64,000 bases of DNA, taken from the NCBI RefSeq assembly GCF_004217335.1, contig NZ_SHMP01000004.1, positions 248,001 to 312,000 of the forward strand. Reading direction: 5' to 3'. A model generated the notes under the pieces. It saw nothing but the letters and a program-made list of their open reading frames with translations. It was not told the DNA's origin and did no database searches. This DNA is from Natrinema hispanicum. GTDB lineage: Archaea > Halobacteriota > Halobacteria > Halobacteriales > Natrialbaceae. Made by a program: the position numbers and the translations under genes. This document shows positions 15,953 through 23,823 of this stretch, piece by piece (within the stretch, counting starts at the first letter, position 1; every line of letters begins with the position of its first letter).

Positions 15953-16310
15953 TAGGCCGTCAAACACAGATTCGGGTTCTCATACGCGATGCTGCTAATA
16001 AATCTTGATTCTATATGTCTCTTCTTCGAGTTCATTTCGATCACGATAGCTTACTCAGCCAGTTTCACCACATAATCCGCTCTCAGACTGAAGACGGGAC
16101 AGTCTCCGTCTTTAATTTCTATGATTTCATTTCGATTGCGGTGTGAGGGTTATTCGCCTCTGGAGCATCCCCCTCTACCTAATTTCATTTCGATCACGGT
16201 GTCCTCATCTCGATACTACTCCTATTATTTCGATTCCGATAGCACCCTGAGTCATTTCGATCATGGGGTCTTCATTTCGACTACACCCCCTTCATTTCGA
16301 AAAAGGTATT
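15823..16310. other. Replication origin of the element, with opposed ORB-like repeats
   Basis: The intergenic region before orc1/cdc6 holds three plus-oriented copies of TTCGAAATGAAAT (left arm). At least seven copies of TTCATTTCGA or TATTTCGA read the other way (right arm: 16031, 16125, 16183, 16225, 16252, 16272, 16292). The best copies share TTTCATTTCGATCACGGTGT. The last three are spaced exactly 20 bp apart. Between the arms, 15960-16030 is AT-rich (GCTAATAAATCTTGATTC) and could be the unwinding element. Inverted origin-recognition boxes flanking an AT-rich element upstream of a cognate Orc gene is the known haloarchaeal origin plan. Confidence 0.8.
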
Positions 16311-16334
16311 GCAACTTAGTGTCCATCACCGATA

Positions 16335-17687
16335 ATGAACCACAACCCATCCGACATGCAGGGAGATGGGGGCAAAGATATCGCAGATCAGCCTTCTGAG
16401 TCATCTATCGTCGATAGCATCCTTGATGGCGAACGAAAAACGGTCTTCGAGAATAAACAACTCGTTGACTCGAACACGATCGTCGATCATAACCGAATCT
16501 ATGGCCGTGATAAACAACTGGCAGCTGAGGCCCGGGCGTTTCGTGACACCCTCGACGGCGAACGTCCCCCAGATCTCTTACTCTACGGGCCAAGTGGTAC
16601 TGGAAAAACACTCACGGTGAAAGCGGTCGCTGAGAAAGTAAAAGAACGCGCCACTCAGAACAAGATTGACTTCGACTTTATCGCGGTCAATTTCAAAACG
16701 ATGGAGTCCCACTCGCTAGACCGCGCTGTCTGGAAACTCGGAAATCAAACCGCTAAAAAAGCCGGAGTCTCCTGGGATATCCCTCGGAAAGGTGTCTCCA
16801 CCGATGCAAAATACGTCCGCCTCTACGAAATTGTTGACCGGCATTTCGATGCTCTTGTATTCATACTCGACGAAATTGACACTCTTACCGGTCGCGCTAG
16901 TGATGACGAGCCTGCGTATTCCCGGTTACTCTACAGCTTGAGCCGAGTTATGGCCGAGCAGCATGTCGATACCCTCGTCTCAACGGTCGTGATCACGAAC
17001 CACCCCAAATTCCGCGAGAATCTCGATAGCCGCACCGATAGTTCGTACAATCCGACTGGTATTCCTTTCTCCGATTATGATGCTAACGAACTCATCGAAA
17101 TCCTCAACCGCCGACGCGACGCCTTCAAAGACGGTGCTCTCGATGACGGCGTCATCGAACTCGTTGCTGCATACGGGGCGAAAAACGAGGGTGACGCACG
17201 TCGAGCAATCGACTTACTTCGTGATGCAGGAGAGTTAGCAAACAGGAACGGAGAGACAGTTGTCACAGAGCGGCATGTACACGCAGCCAATGACTCAGTC
17301 GTCAAAAACCGGGTGTTAGAAATTGTGGGTGGAATGTCTCTCCAGAAGAAGCTCTCGCTTTATGCTGCGGCCGTTGTCGCAGATGTGAATAATGGCTCAG
17401 CACCGAGTCCAGCAATTTACACGTTGTATCAGGAGATCTGCCAACGCACCGACCGAGATGTCTATACACAAGAAACGGTCAACAGCCACATCAACAAAGC
17501 AGGAACGTATGGTGTACTCGAAAGCGAGCGAACGAGTGGTGGCTTCAAAAGCGGTGTTCACCTCATGTTCACGTTCACAGAACCAGTCGACGCTGTAATT
17601 GAGACACTCGAAGAAGACGATACGTTCGACGAGATCGAGCTATCCACCGCTCGCTCAATTGCGCGACAATCTATCCGCAGCACTTGA
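16335..17687 (+). CDS. Orc1/Cdc6 replication initiator of the element
   Basis: A 450-residue initiator. Walker A is YGPSGTGKT at 84-92. Walker B FILDEIDTL, sensor TNHPKF and an arginine-bearing lid follow. The C-terminal winged helix (about 350-435) includes LYQEICQRTDRDVYTQETVNSHINK. Spacing and motifs match haloarchaeal Orc1/Cdc6 paralogues that drive plasmid or secondary origins. It sits immediately right of the repeat-rich origin, so it is the likely cognate binder. Codon 8 is another possible Met start. Its presence implies that the element can, or once could, replicate autonomously. Confidence 0.93.
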   Translation: MNHNPSDMQGDGGKDIADQPSESSIVDSILDGERKTVFENKQLVDSNTIVDHNRIYGRDKQLAAEARAFRDTLDGERPPDLLLYGPSGTGKTLTVKAVAEKVKERATQNKIDFDFIAVNFKTMESHSLDRAVWKLGNQTAKKAGVSWDIPRKGVSTDAKYVRLYEIVDRHFDALVFILDEIDTLTGRASDDEPAYSRLLYSLSRVMAEQHVDTLVSTVVITNHPKFRENLDSRTDSSYNPTGIPFSDYDANELIEILNRRRDAFKDGALDDGVIELVAAYGAKNEGDARRAIDLLRDAGELANRNGETVVTERHVHAANDSVVKNRVLEIVGGMSLQKKLSLYAAAVVADVNNGSAPSPAIYTLYQEICQRTDRDVYTQETVNSHINKAGTYGVLESERTSGGFKSGVHLMFTFTEPVDAVIETLEEDDTFDEIELSTARSIARQSIRST

Positions 17688-17983
17688 CATCTCTCAGAGT
17701 AAGACGTGAAAATCTTGGTGAGTACAGGTGAGATATCATAGAACGGTTGGTACGTCCGATCTCGACTCTCCAAAATCGCTCAATACAGACAAGGGCGTTA
17801 CCGGAGCAGTTCCCCATCTCTCGGATAGGCGTCAGAAACGACCTGCTGAATAGAGAGGATTAGTGCAGCACGACGACTTCGTTTGTTTCACGCCGAAAGT
17901 AGTGAACCAGCCGCTCACTGCAAGTACAACTGTATCGGTTCCACACATCAAAATACTATACTCAAACACGAGAATGATTACGT

Positions 17984-18232
17984 ATGGTCGCTGACACGCT
18001 GACTGAACTTTCCCAGCGCAACGAGGCTTTCTGGATAGGCCTAGGCTTGCTGTTCGCAGGCGCGCTCGTTTCCTCATTCGCCCAGATTAGCAATCCGCCA
18101 GTTGGAGAGGTACTTGGAATACTCGGAGTGACTGTTCTCGCAGTCAGACTCCTTGTAGGCCTCTATGAGATACTCCGAACGTCGGCCAAAGCAGGACGAA
18201 CGGGATATCAAGAAGGCAAACGAGATAACTGA
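17984..18232 (+). CDS. Small two-helix membrane protein, 82 aa
   Basis: An 82-residue protein with two hydrophobic segments, FWIGLGLLFAGALVSSFA at about 16-33 and GILGVTVLAVRLLVGLYEIL at about 45-64, and a basic polar tail. TACTATA near 17953 lies about 27 bp upstream of the ATG, which supports a leaderless transcript. The family is not recognised. The 296 bp between it and orc1/cdc6 holds no gene I can support. The position after the initiator is compatible with a maintenance or exclusion role, but this is a guess. Confidence 0.55.
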   Translation: MVADTLTELSQRNEAFWIGLGLLFAGALVSSFAQISNPPVGEVLGILGVTVLAVRLLVGLYEILRTSAKAGRTGYQEGKRDN

Positions 18233-18320
18233 TATAGCACTCCTCTGTACTGGATTCGTCCTCACATCAGATTAACCATGGGTGCTGTGACATCCGAAGT
18301 ACAGGCTCACTTCTGGAGTG

Positions 18321-20594
18321 TCAATCCCCGAATAGGCGCGAGAGGAATCCGCTCGACTCGTTTTCGTCAGAACTCACCTTTGCCCCAGCCGACGGTTCGT
18401 TATCAGTGCTCGTTTCGGCGGCACCGTTCAACAGTTCGTCGACGGAGTACCCGATCCACTCGGCGAACTCCTCTGGGGCACCGATGTAGACGCTCGTGGA
18501 GGACTTCTCGGACATGAACCGTTTCGGGAGCCGCTTCTCGTAGTCGTATACTTCGTATTCTTCGCGGTCGAAGTCGGCAGTGATCGCGTCGGGCTCGGAT
18601 TCGAACGTGACGCGGCCACCTTGGATGTCGCGCTGCCATTTGAGGCGTCCCGTATCGTACTTTTTCTCTGCTGGTTCGTCGGCTGGGAAGTACTCGGGTT
18701 CCTCCCGACCGGCTTCGTCGTAGAACTCGCGGAAGATGCGTCGAACGCCTTCGATGGTGCCGTTCCCGTCGGTCCAGGGTTGCTCGGTGAGCATCCGGCG
18801 GGCGACGTAGCTGAAGATCGGGTTTTCCCGTTCTAGTACTTGGGTGAGGTCTTCTTGAGCTTCCCGGAATCCTGGGTCTTCAGGGTTCGATGGGAATGAG
18901 ACGTCCATACTCAGGATCTTCATCCGGTTCCGGAACTCCGATTTGGGAAGCGCGTCGTTCGTCGTGAAGATGAGGCAGGGTTGGTCGACGCTTGTCGGTG
19001 TCCAGTCGCCCCAGTAGTTCCGGATCGGGCTCCAGTTCTGGATCTTGCGCTTCTCTGCGTCGATGATTGCGTACGGGAAGGACGTGTCCCACTCGCGGAT
19101 GCCACGGATTTCACCGACACCGACATCGTCTGCGTCTACACCGGAGATAACCGTGTTATCGGAAATCAGTCGGAGAATGTACTCGGTGAGTTTGTCCTTC
19201 CCGGCGTCGCTTTTCCCTTCGATGTAGAGGTGCTGGAGGACGTTGTCGAGCGTCCGTGATGGTGAGGAGAGTGCTTCGGCGTACTGATTGGCGAATGGGG
19301 CCCAGAACCCGTAGAGGAACGCCTCGTACATTTGCGCCATCACCGCGGTTTCCGACTGCGTGTAACCGTGGTTCTCGACAGTTTCGATGTAGTCCTCAAT
19401 CGTTTCGAGACAATGGTCCAAGACTTCAGGCGTTGGTTCGTCAGTAGCGACCAGAATCATCTCATCATCCTCGCCAATCACCACTTGCTCAGCGTCCGGA
19501 AGGACAGACATCGTCGGAATCGCCGTCGATTCCTTGACCTGCTTGTTGTATGCGCTCAATGGTGCAGTGATACTGTGGTCTTCGACGGTCGCACCCCGAT
19601 CACGGAGGCTGGTCCCGAACTCGTCGGCCGTGTCTTTGTCCACTTTGCTCGTCCCCATCCGAATCTTCTCATCAGGCGCTCTGACCCGTGGTCGGTCGAG
19701 TGTGTCTGTCAAACTTGTTTCGTGCTCAGATTCGACGAGCCCAACATCTGGAGACTCGTCACTGTCATCCGTTTCGTCTGAGTCATCCTCGATCGCTGAA
19801 TCGTTGGGTTCTACGATGGTTCGATCGGCATTTTCGGGTTCTTCGATAAACGCGACCGTCTCGTCAGCCTCTTCAGGATCATCAACGACGGCAGTGACCT
19901 GATCTGCGACATCTTTTAGATCCTCTACAGCGTCCTGATTCAGCGCCGCCGTGTCACTCACATCGAGATCTGCCGTCCCGACCCAGTACTCAATCCGGTT
20001 CTCCCGCTCTTCTGGTGAGTCGGCTTCTTCAAGCGCTTCAACCAGCCCCTCTAACAGTGTCTGGCTGCTGTAACTTTCCCGATATTCGTCGATGAACCGC
20101 TTGAACTCTTTGTCCAGTTCGGTCCCGACATCAGTCGTAAAAACAGATATCTGGTTTGTGTGGTACTCCCATGAGTTCCGTGAGAGGTTTGCGGATCCCT
20201 GCACGAGCTTTACCGTGTCGTCCGGCATGACGATACGGTAGATCTTCGAGTGGACGGTCTTCCGGTTCTTCAGCCGAACCGTGAGCCGACCATCCTGTCG
20301 CAACTGAACCAGTGAGCGCGCAGTAGAGACGTCGTTGACTTGACCAGCGTAATCGTCGGCGTTTCCGATGAGAACGTCCAGAGATCCGATATTGTACTCG
20401 GTCAACATTTTCACCATTAGTTCAGGCGTCTCCGCGTAGGTAACTGCGTCAACGTGATGAGCACCCTCGAACAGATCGAGAAAATCACCGCGCTCCTTCA
20501 CCATCGCCAGCCGGTACTTTGCCGATCCCGACCCATAGAACTCCGGCATATCAGCGAACCTGTCGAACGAGATGTTCGCCGTAAGTTCATCCAT
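18321..20594 (-). CDS. PLD-domain protein fused to a P-loop helicase-like domain
   Basis: A 757-residue protein. The N-terminal region (1-150) is a single phospholipase D-like half site, with HSK at 115-117 and GSAN at 133-136, a nuclease fold that usually dimerises. A very acidic linker (about 220-310) follows. The C-terminal half resembles SF3/primase-helicase ATPases: YIEGKSDAGKDKL at 458-469, YAIIDAEKRK near 508-517, and LIFTTNDALPKSEFRNRMKI at 541-560 as sensor and Arg-finger region. The Walker A reads G-K-S-D-A-G-K-D, with Asp where Ser or Thr normally binds Mg, so ATPase activity may be altered. Roles could be replication, conjugative processing or defence. It faces the recombinase genes. 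Confidence 0.65.
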   Translation of the reverse strand: MDELTANISFDRFADMPEFYGSGSAKYRLAMVKERGDFLDLFEGAHHVDAVTYAETPELMVKMLTEYNIGSLDVLIGNADDYAGQVNDVSTARSLVQLRQDGRLTVRLKNRKTVHSKIYRIVMPDDTVKLVQGSANLSRNSWEYHTNQISVFTTDVGTELDKEFKRFIDEYRESYSSQTLLEGLVEALEEADSPEERENRIEYWVGTADLDVSDTAALNQDAVEDLKDVADQVTAVVDDPEEADETVAFIEEPENADRTIVEPNDSAIEDDSDETDDSDESPDVGLVESEHETSLTDTLDRPRVRAPDEKIRMGTSKVDKDTADEFGTSLRDRGATVEDHSITAPLSAYNKQVKESTAIPTMSVLPDAEQVVIGEDDEMILVATDEPTPEVLDHCLETIEDYIETVENHGYTQSETAVMAQMYEAFLYGFWAPFANQYAEALSSPSRTLDNVLQHLYIEGKSDAGKDKLTEYILRLISDNTVISGVDADDVGVGEIRGIREWDTSFPYAIIDAEKRKIQNWSPIRNYWGDWTPTSVDQPCLIFTTNDALPKSEFRNRMKILSMDVSFPSNPEDPGFREAQEDLTQVLERENPIFSYVARRMLTEQPWTDGNGTIEGVRRIFREFYDEAGREEPEYFPADEPAEKKYDTGRLKWQRDIQGGRVTFESEPDAITADFDREEYEVYDYEKRLPKRFMSEKSSTSVYIGAPEEFAEWIGYSVDELLNGAAETSTDNEPSAGAKVSSDENESSGFLSRLFGD

Positions 20595-20746
20595 ACAGTA
20601 AATTACAACTAGTTGGCAATAAATCCGTCCAAGGAGATTAGCTGCTTTTCTCTACTTGACCAGCCATTGGTGTGTTCCTGTGCAATCCAGAAAGGCTCGC
20701 AACTCTCATTATGTGTGTGAGATCGGACGTAAGTACGCACAAGACC

Positions 20747-20777
20747 GTGTACCCACGTACGTACCTGGATGTGTACC
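20747..20777 (+). promoter_or_regulatory. TACC repeats at 12-bp spacing
   Basis: TACC recurs at 20750, 20762 and 20774 in the context GTGTACC, CGTACC and GTGTACC, about one helical turn apart. It lies in the intergenic region between the PLD/P-loop gene and the first recombinase. This looks like an operator for a repressor, but which protein binds is unknown. Confidence 0.35.
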
Positions 20778-20828
20778 TGTCCTTGGATCTAAATTCTCTA
20801 TCTGAAGTATATTGAAATATGTATATAC

Positions 20829-20853
20829 AACCCTCTCAAGGACGAGGGTTTTT
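20829..20853 (+). terminator. Hairpin followed by T-run
   Basis: AACCCTC and GAGGGTT pair around an 8-nt loop and are followed directly by TTT. A TATA-like GGTTAAT lies just downstream, at the leaderless distance from the recombinase ATG at 20886. The hairpin therefore precedes the promoter and could block read-through into the recombinase gene. Confidence 0.4.
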
Positions 20854-20885
20854 AACTAAATGGTTAATATCCTGTTTCGTATCAA

Positions 20886-22265
20886 ATGACGAGTTCAAAA
20901 CTACCTGCTGCCATCACGGAAGAGTTGCAAGAAGAACTCGGTGATGCAGCAGAAGATGTTCAACAAAAGTACGAGGAACTCCACACGTGGATGATCAATG
21001 AGGGAAAGAATCCAAGGCGAGAAATCGGACTCAACGAATCGACGGCAAAGAACTATCTTAACCGTCTTGATCAGCTCCATCGATTCTCAATCACGTATTT
21101 CGACCCGGACGATCCTACGAAAATCGAGGACGAGCATGCCGACGAGCTCCTGTTGATGATTGATCGAGCAGAGATCACGAAACAACGAGGGAAGAACAAA
21201 GGCGAGGAGTACGGTGAATCGACGAAGAGGAAATTTGCCGACACTCTGGAGTGCTATTTCAGATGGCAGTATTACGAAGGAACGATGGACTACGAGTGGG
21301 AACCAAAAATCAACTTCAGTGACGAGAAAGGTGAATCCGCGTACCGATTCACCTACCGCGAACTGGGACTATTGTTTGAGGAAGCAGAGTCCTATGGCGC
21401 ACTCCCATCGTACTACGATACACCTGTTGACGAACGGGAGAAAATAGATGGCCTCGTTGCACAGCGGCTTGGAATCCCGAAAGAAGACGTGACGCGAAAC
21501 GATTGGTTGCATGCTGATTGGAGTGGGAAAGTCCACTCCATGGTGACCGTTGGGTTCGATGCTGGACTCGCACCGATCGAAATCGGAAACGCCGAAATGC
21601 ATTGGTACGACCCGAAATCGAACACGCTCAAAATCCCAACTGAGTACGCCTGCAAAGAACGCGAAAAAGAAGAGGTAGGCCTGTCAGACAGGTCTGGAGA
21701 TGTGCTAAGTGAGTGGTTTCAGGAGCGACGTCACCTCAAAAAGTACGATGGGAGCAACAAAATCTGGCTCAACAGGGAGGGAAACCCCTACCAATCAGGG
21801 AGCCTCTGTAACCTCCTGCGCAATCTATGCGAAGAGGCAGGGATCAAAACAGATAATCGGAAGATCGTCTGGTACAGTCTCCGCCAGACGATGGGTCGGA
21901 ACATGACTTCTGAGGGCGAACTGTCCGAAGCCAACGATCAACTGCGACACGAACGATTCGAGACGACACAAGAGTCGTATAACCAGACCCCAGTCGAAAA
22001 GCTTCAACTCCGTCTGAACGAAACCCAGCGAAAAGCACAGAAGGCAGCAGCAGATCCAGAATACAACCCCTTCGCAGAAGAGGCAGACGCGACGTCGTCA
22101 ACAGCCACTACGAACACTCAACCAGCACAGGAGACAAACGAGACAACTGCGGCGGTCTCCAAGACGCATGGCGGTGGCCTCCACATCGATGCGGTGATTC
22201 CGGATACGACTGAAGCCCGTGTCGATATCACGAGGCAAATCCTTCAAGACGGGACAGAGGAGTAA
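20886..22265 (+). CDS. Tyrosine recombinase-like protein lacking the first catalytic Arg
   Basis: A 459-residue protein with an N-terminal core-binding helical domain (1-150) and a C-terminal catalytic-type domain. It aligns well with the integrase next door, but box I reads GLAPIEI where the neighbour has GLRPIEV; the codon is GCA, so the first catalytic Arg is Ala. Box II is WYSLRQTMGRNM, keeping the second Arg but with Gln after it. LRHERFETTQESYNQTP retains a His and the likely nucleophilic Tyr. A low-complexity tail (about 375-430) rich in A/T/E follows. It is probably catalytically impaired and may act as an architectural or regulatory factor. It converges on the intact integrase, ends 21 bp apart. 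Confidence 0.75.
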   Translation: MTSSKLPAAITEELQEELGDAAEDVQQKYEELHTWMINEGKNPRREIGLNESTAKNYLNRLDQLHRFSITYFDPDDPTKIEDEHADELLLMIDRAEITKQRGKNKGEEYGESTKRKFADTLECYFRWQYYEGTMDYEWEPKINFSDEKGESAYRFTYRELGLLFEEAESYGALPSYYDTPVDEREKIDGLVAQRLGIPKEDVTRNDWLHADWSGKVHSMVTVGFDAGLAPIEIGNAEMHWYDPKSNTLKIPTEYACKEREKEEVGLSDRSGDVLSEWFQERRHLKKYDGSNKIWLNREGNPYQSGSLCNLLRNLCEEAGIKTDNRKIVWYSLRQTMGRNMTSEGELSEANDQLRHERFETTQESYNQTPVEKLQLRLNETQRKAQKAAADPEYNPFAEEADATSSTATTNTQPAQETNETTAAVSKTHGGGLHIDAVIPDTTEARVDITRQILQDGTEE

Positions 22266-22286
22266 CGCTGCCCCACTACACTGGAA

Positions 22287-23414
22287 CTACCCCATTCGAT
22301 CTAACGCGTTCTTCCGGTCTTCGATCGGTGCTTGATCGTACTTCATCGTCGTTTCTGGCGACTTATGACGGAGTTGAGTCTGGGCAGCCGCGAGTCCTTC
22401 CTCACGCGCCATATACGTTCCTGTCGAATGCCTGATAGCATACCAACTCATTTGCCGATTCTCTGTGGAGATCCCTGCGATCTCACAGAGCCGGTGAAGC
22501 AAATTCCGGAGTGACGAGGTCTGGTACGGGTTGCTTCTTCTCGTCAACCAAAGCGCGTCGGTGTCATCGTACTTTTCGATCGTTGCTCGTTGTGTCAACC
22601 AGCGATCCAGCATCTCGACAGTCTGGGTCTGGAGACTAACGATCCAGTGCTCTGTATTCTTCGAGGACTCTTCTTTCGGGATTCGAAGGACACCGTTGTC
22701 GACGTCAACCCACGACGTTCGTGCGCGTTCAACTTCGATCGGGCGTAGACCACCATCAAGGCTCGCGGCGACAAGGCTCGGTGTCTTCCATTTGTTCGCG
22801 CGGTCCCAGTCCGCTTCCGTCACTTCTGTTTTCGGCTTCTCGAAACGTTGTGCCAGGTACGCAACCCACTGGTCTCGTTCGTCACCGTGGACGCTATCAC
22901 GACTAGGGACACTTCCATACTCCAGTGACGCGTCACGGATGGCAGTCCGCTCTTCGCGCGTTAAGTAATCCCGTGGCGTCGTTGATTGGTTTTTGCGGGA
23001 GAACGTAATCTCTGGCTCCCACTTGTCTGCTCCGCGTTGATGATGTCGCCACTTGTAGAGCATCATCAAGGCCTTCCGACACGAGTTCTTGTGCGCGTTT
23101 GACTTCTGTTGGCCAGCTAAGTGGCGCAAGTAATTGTCAGCGTGGTCGTGAGTGAGGCTCGTAGTGTACCCGCCTTCCTGCTCCCAAACCCAGCGGTAGA
23201 ACTGGTCCATTCGGAACGCGCGATTGCTGACGGTTGTTTTTGCGTACCCATCAGCTGTCTTCGGATCTATACCGAATGTTAACAGCCAATCAAGGCACTG
23301 TTCTCGCTCACTCCGATAGTCGAGGAATTGTCTCTCATTTAACAATTCTTCTGTCGGCCCAGGAATGAGCGTGATGTCTTCGAGGGGGTCGATTGCCTGG
23401 TCCGCGTCTTTCAT
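22287..23414 (-). CDS. Integrase, tyrosine recombinase family
   Basis: A 375-residue XerC/D-like recombinase of the haloarchaeal phage-integrase type. A SAM-like N-terminal domain (about 30-130) is followed by the catalytic domain with box I GLRPIEV, box II WYAIRHSTGTYM, LRHKSPETT and nucleophile Tyr in MKYDQAP. All residues expected for these enzymes are present. I chose ATG 23414 because GGAGGT lies eight bases upstream on the minus strand, a strong Shine-Dalgarno site; a longer frame adds 19 residues inside a repeat region. It sits about 220 bp from the tRNA-Glu 3' end, so it most likely catalysed integration there. Confidence 0.9.
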   Translation of the reverse strand: MKDADQAIDPLEDITLIPGPTEELLNERQFLDYRSEREQCLDWLLTFGIDPKTADGYAKTTVSNRAFRMDQFYRWVWEQEGGYTTSLTHDHADNYLRHLAGQQKSNAHKNSCRKALMMLYKWRHHQRGADKWEPEITFSRKNQSTTPRDYLTREERTAIRDASLEYGSVPSRDSVHGDERDQWVAYLAQRFEKPKTEVTEADWDRANKWKTPSLVAASLDGGLRPIEVERARTSWVDVDNGVLRIPKEESSKNTEHWIVSLQTQTVEMLDRWLTQRATIEKYDDTDALWLTRRSNPYQTSSLRNLLHRLCEIAGISTENRQMSWYAIRHSTGTYMAREEGLAAAQTQLRHKSPETTMKYDQAPIEDRKNALDRMG

Positions 23415-23569
23415 TGCCTGACCTCCGTGACGGGAACCCAGACCATTGCCTCTCGATTTCGCCAATCGCAAGACGGCGGTCGATTTTCCCCCTTGAACTT
23501 CATTGCCTCACGACGTAGTGGAATCGCAAGACGGCGTCGGGGTCGATGCACCATCTGAACCGCATTGCC
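23412..23569 (+). repeat. CATTGCC repeats between integrase and tRNA, candidate arm sites
   Basis: CATTGCC occurs at 23412, 23444, 23501 and 23563, and a fifth copy lies inside the tRNA anticodon stem at 23661. A second repeat, AATCGCAAGACGGCG, occurs at 23464-23478 and 23522-23536. The first CATTGCC covers the integrase start codon on the minus strand. Multiple short direct repeats beside an att site are the usual pattern of arm-type integrase or accessory-factor sites, so binding here could also autoregulate the integrase. Confidence 0.55.
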
Positions 23570-23633
23570 CGTGAACATACGTTTACCTGTGGTTAGTTCA
23601 CGGTGAAAACCACGAGAAGGCGGCGGGGTAGGA

Positions 23634-23708
23634 TGCTCCGACAGGGATTCGAACCCTGGTCATTGCCGTGAGAGGGCAATATGATTGGCCGGACTACACC
23701 ATCGGAGC
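23634..23708 (-). tRNA. tRNA-Glu (anticodon CTC)
   Basis: A complete cloverleaf on the minus strand. Acceptor GCTCCGA pairs with TCGGAGC, and the D arm contains GGTGTAGTCCGGCC. The anticodon stem TTGCC/GGCAA encloses the loop CTCTCAC with anticodon CTC, and the T arm is AGGG-TTCGAAT-CCCT. No intron and no encoded CCA are seen; the discriminator is A. The neighbouring integrase and the change in base composition mark its 3' end as the attachment site of the element to the left. Confidence 0.95.
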
Positions 23709-23823
23709 GGGCTTCGTCTTCACTCAATCGTAGAGCGGTGTTATGTTTAAGGATTCCGTTTCGATCCTGCAGTGAGAGGAGGTCACACGAGATAACGGAT
23801 CAGCGATAAGGTATTGTCAGCTG

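Larger units (their letters stand above)
1..23633. mobile_element. Integrated plasmid-like element, right-hand part
   Basis: The stretch left of the tRNA-Glu gene carries two tyrosine recombinases, a serine recombinase, an Orc1/Cdc6 gene with its own repeat-rich origin, a PLD/P-loop replication-type protein and AT-rich gene-poor DNA (for example 12601-12660 is about 37 percent GC by count). The DNA right of the tRNA is GC-rich core genes. Integration at a tRNA 3' end next to an integrase gene is the usual haloarchaeal pattern. The left boundary and the second att copy are not in the window, so the size is unknown. Whether the Argonaute and resection operons belong to the element is inferred from continuity, not proven. 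Confidence 0.75.

Noticed and set aside
15787..16008. Repeat protein of 73 residues with HTVFEMKSVIERLDNQPS units
   Set aside because: It is a translation of the 54-bp origin repeats; 54 is divisible by three, so the frame stays open by chance.
23634..23708. Second attachment-site copy within the window
   Set aside because: I looked for another copy of the tRNA 3' end (GGATTCGAACCC) to the left and saw none, so the left att site must be outside.
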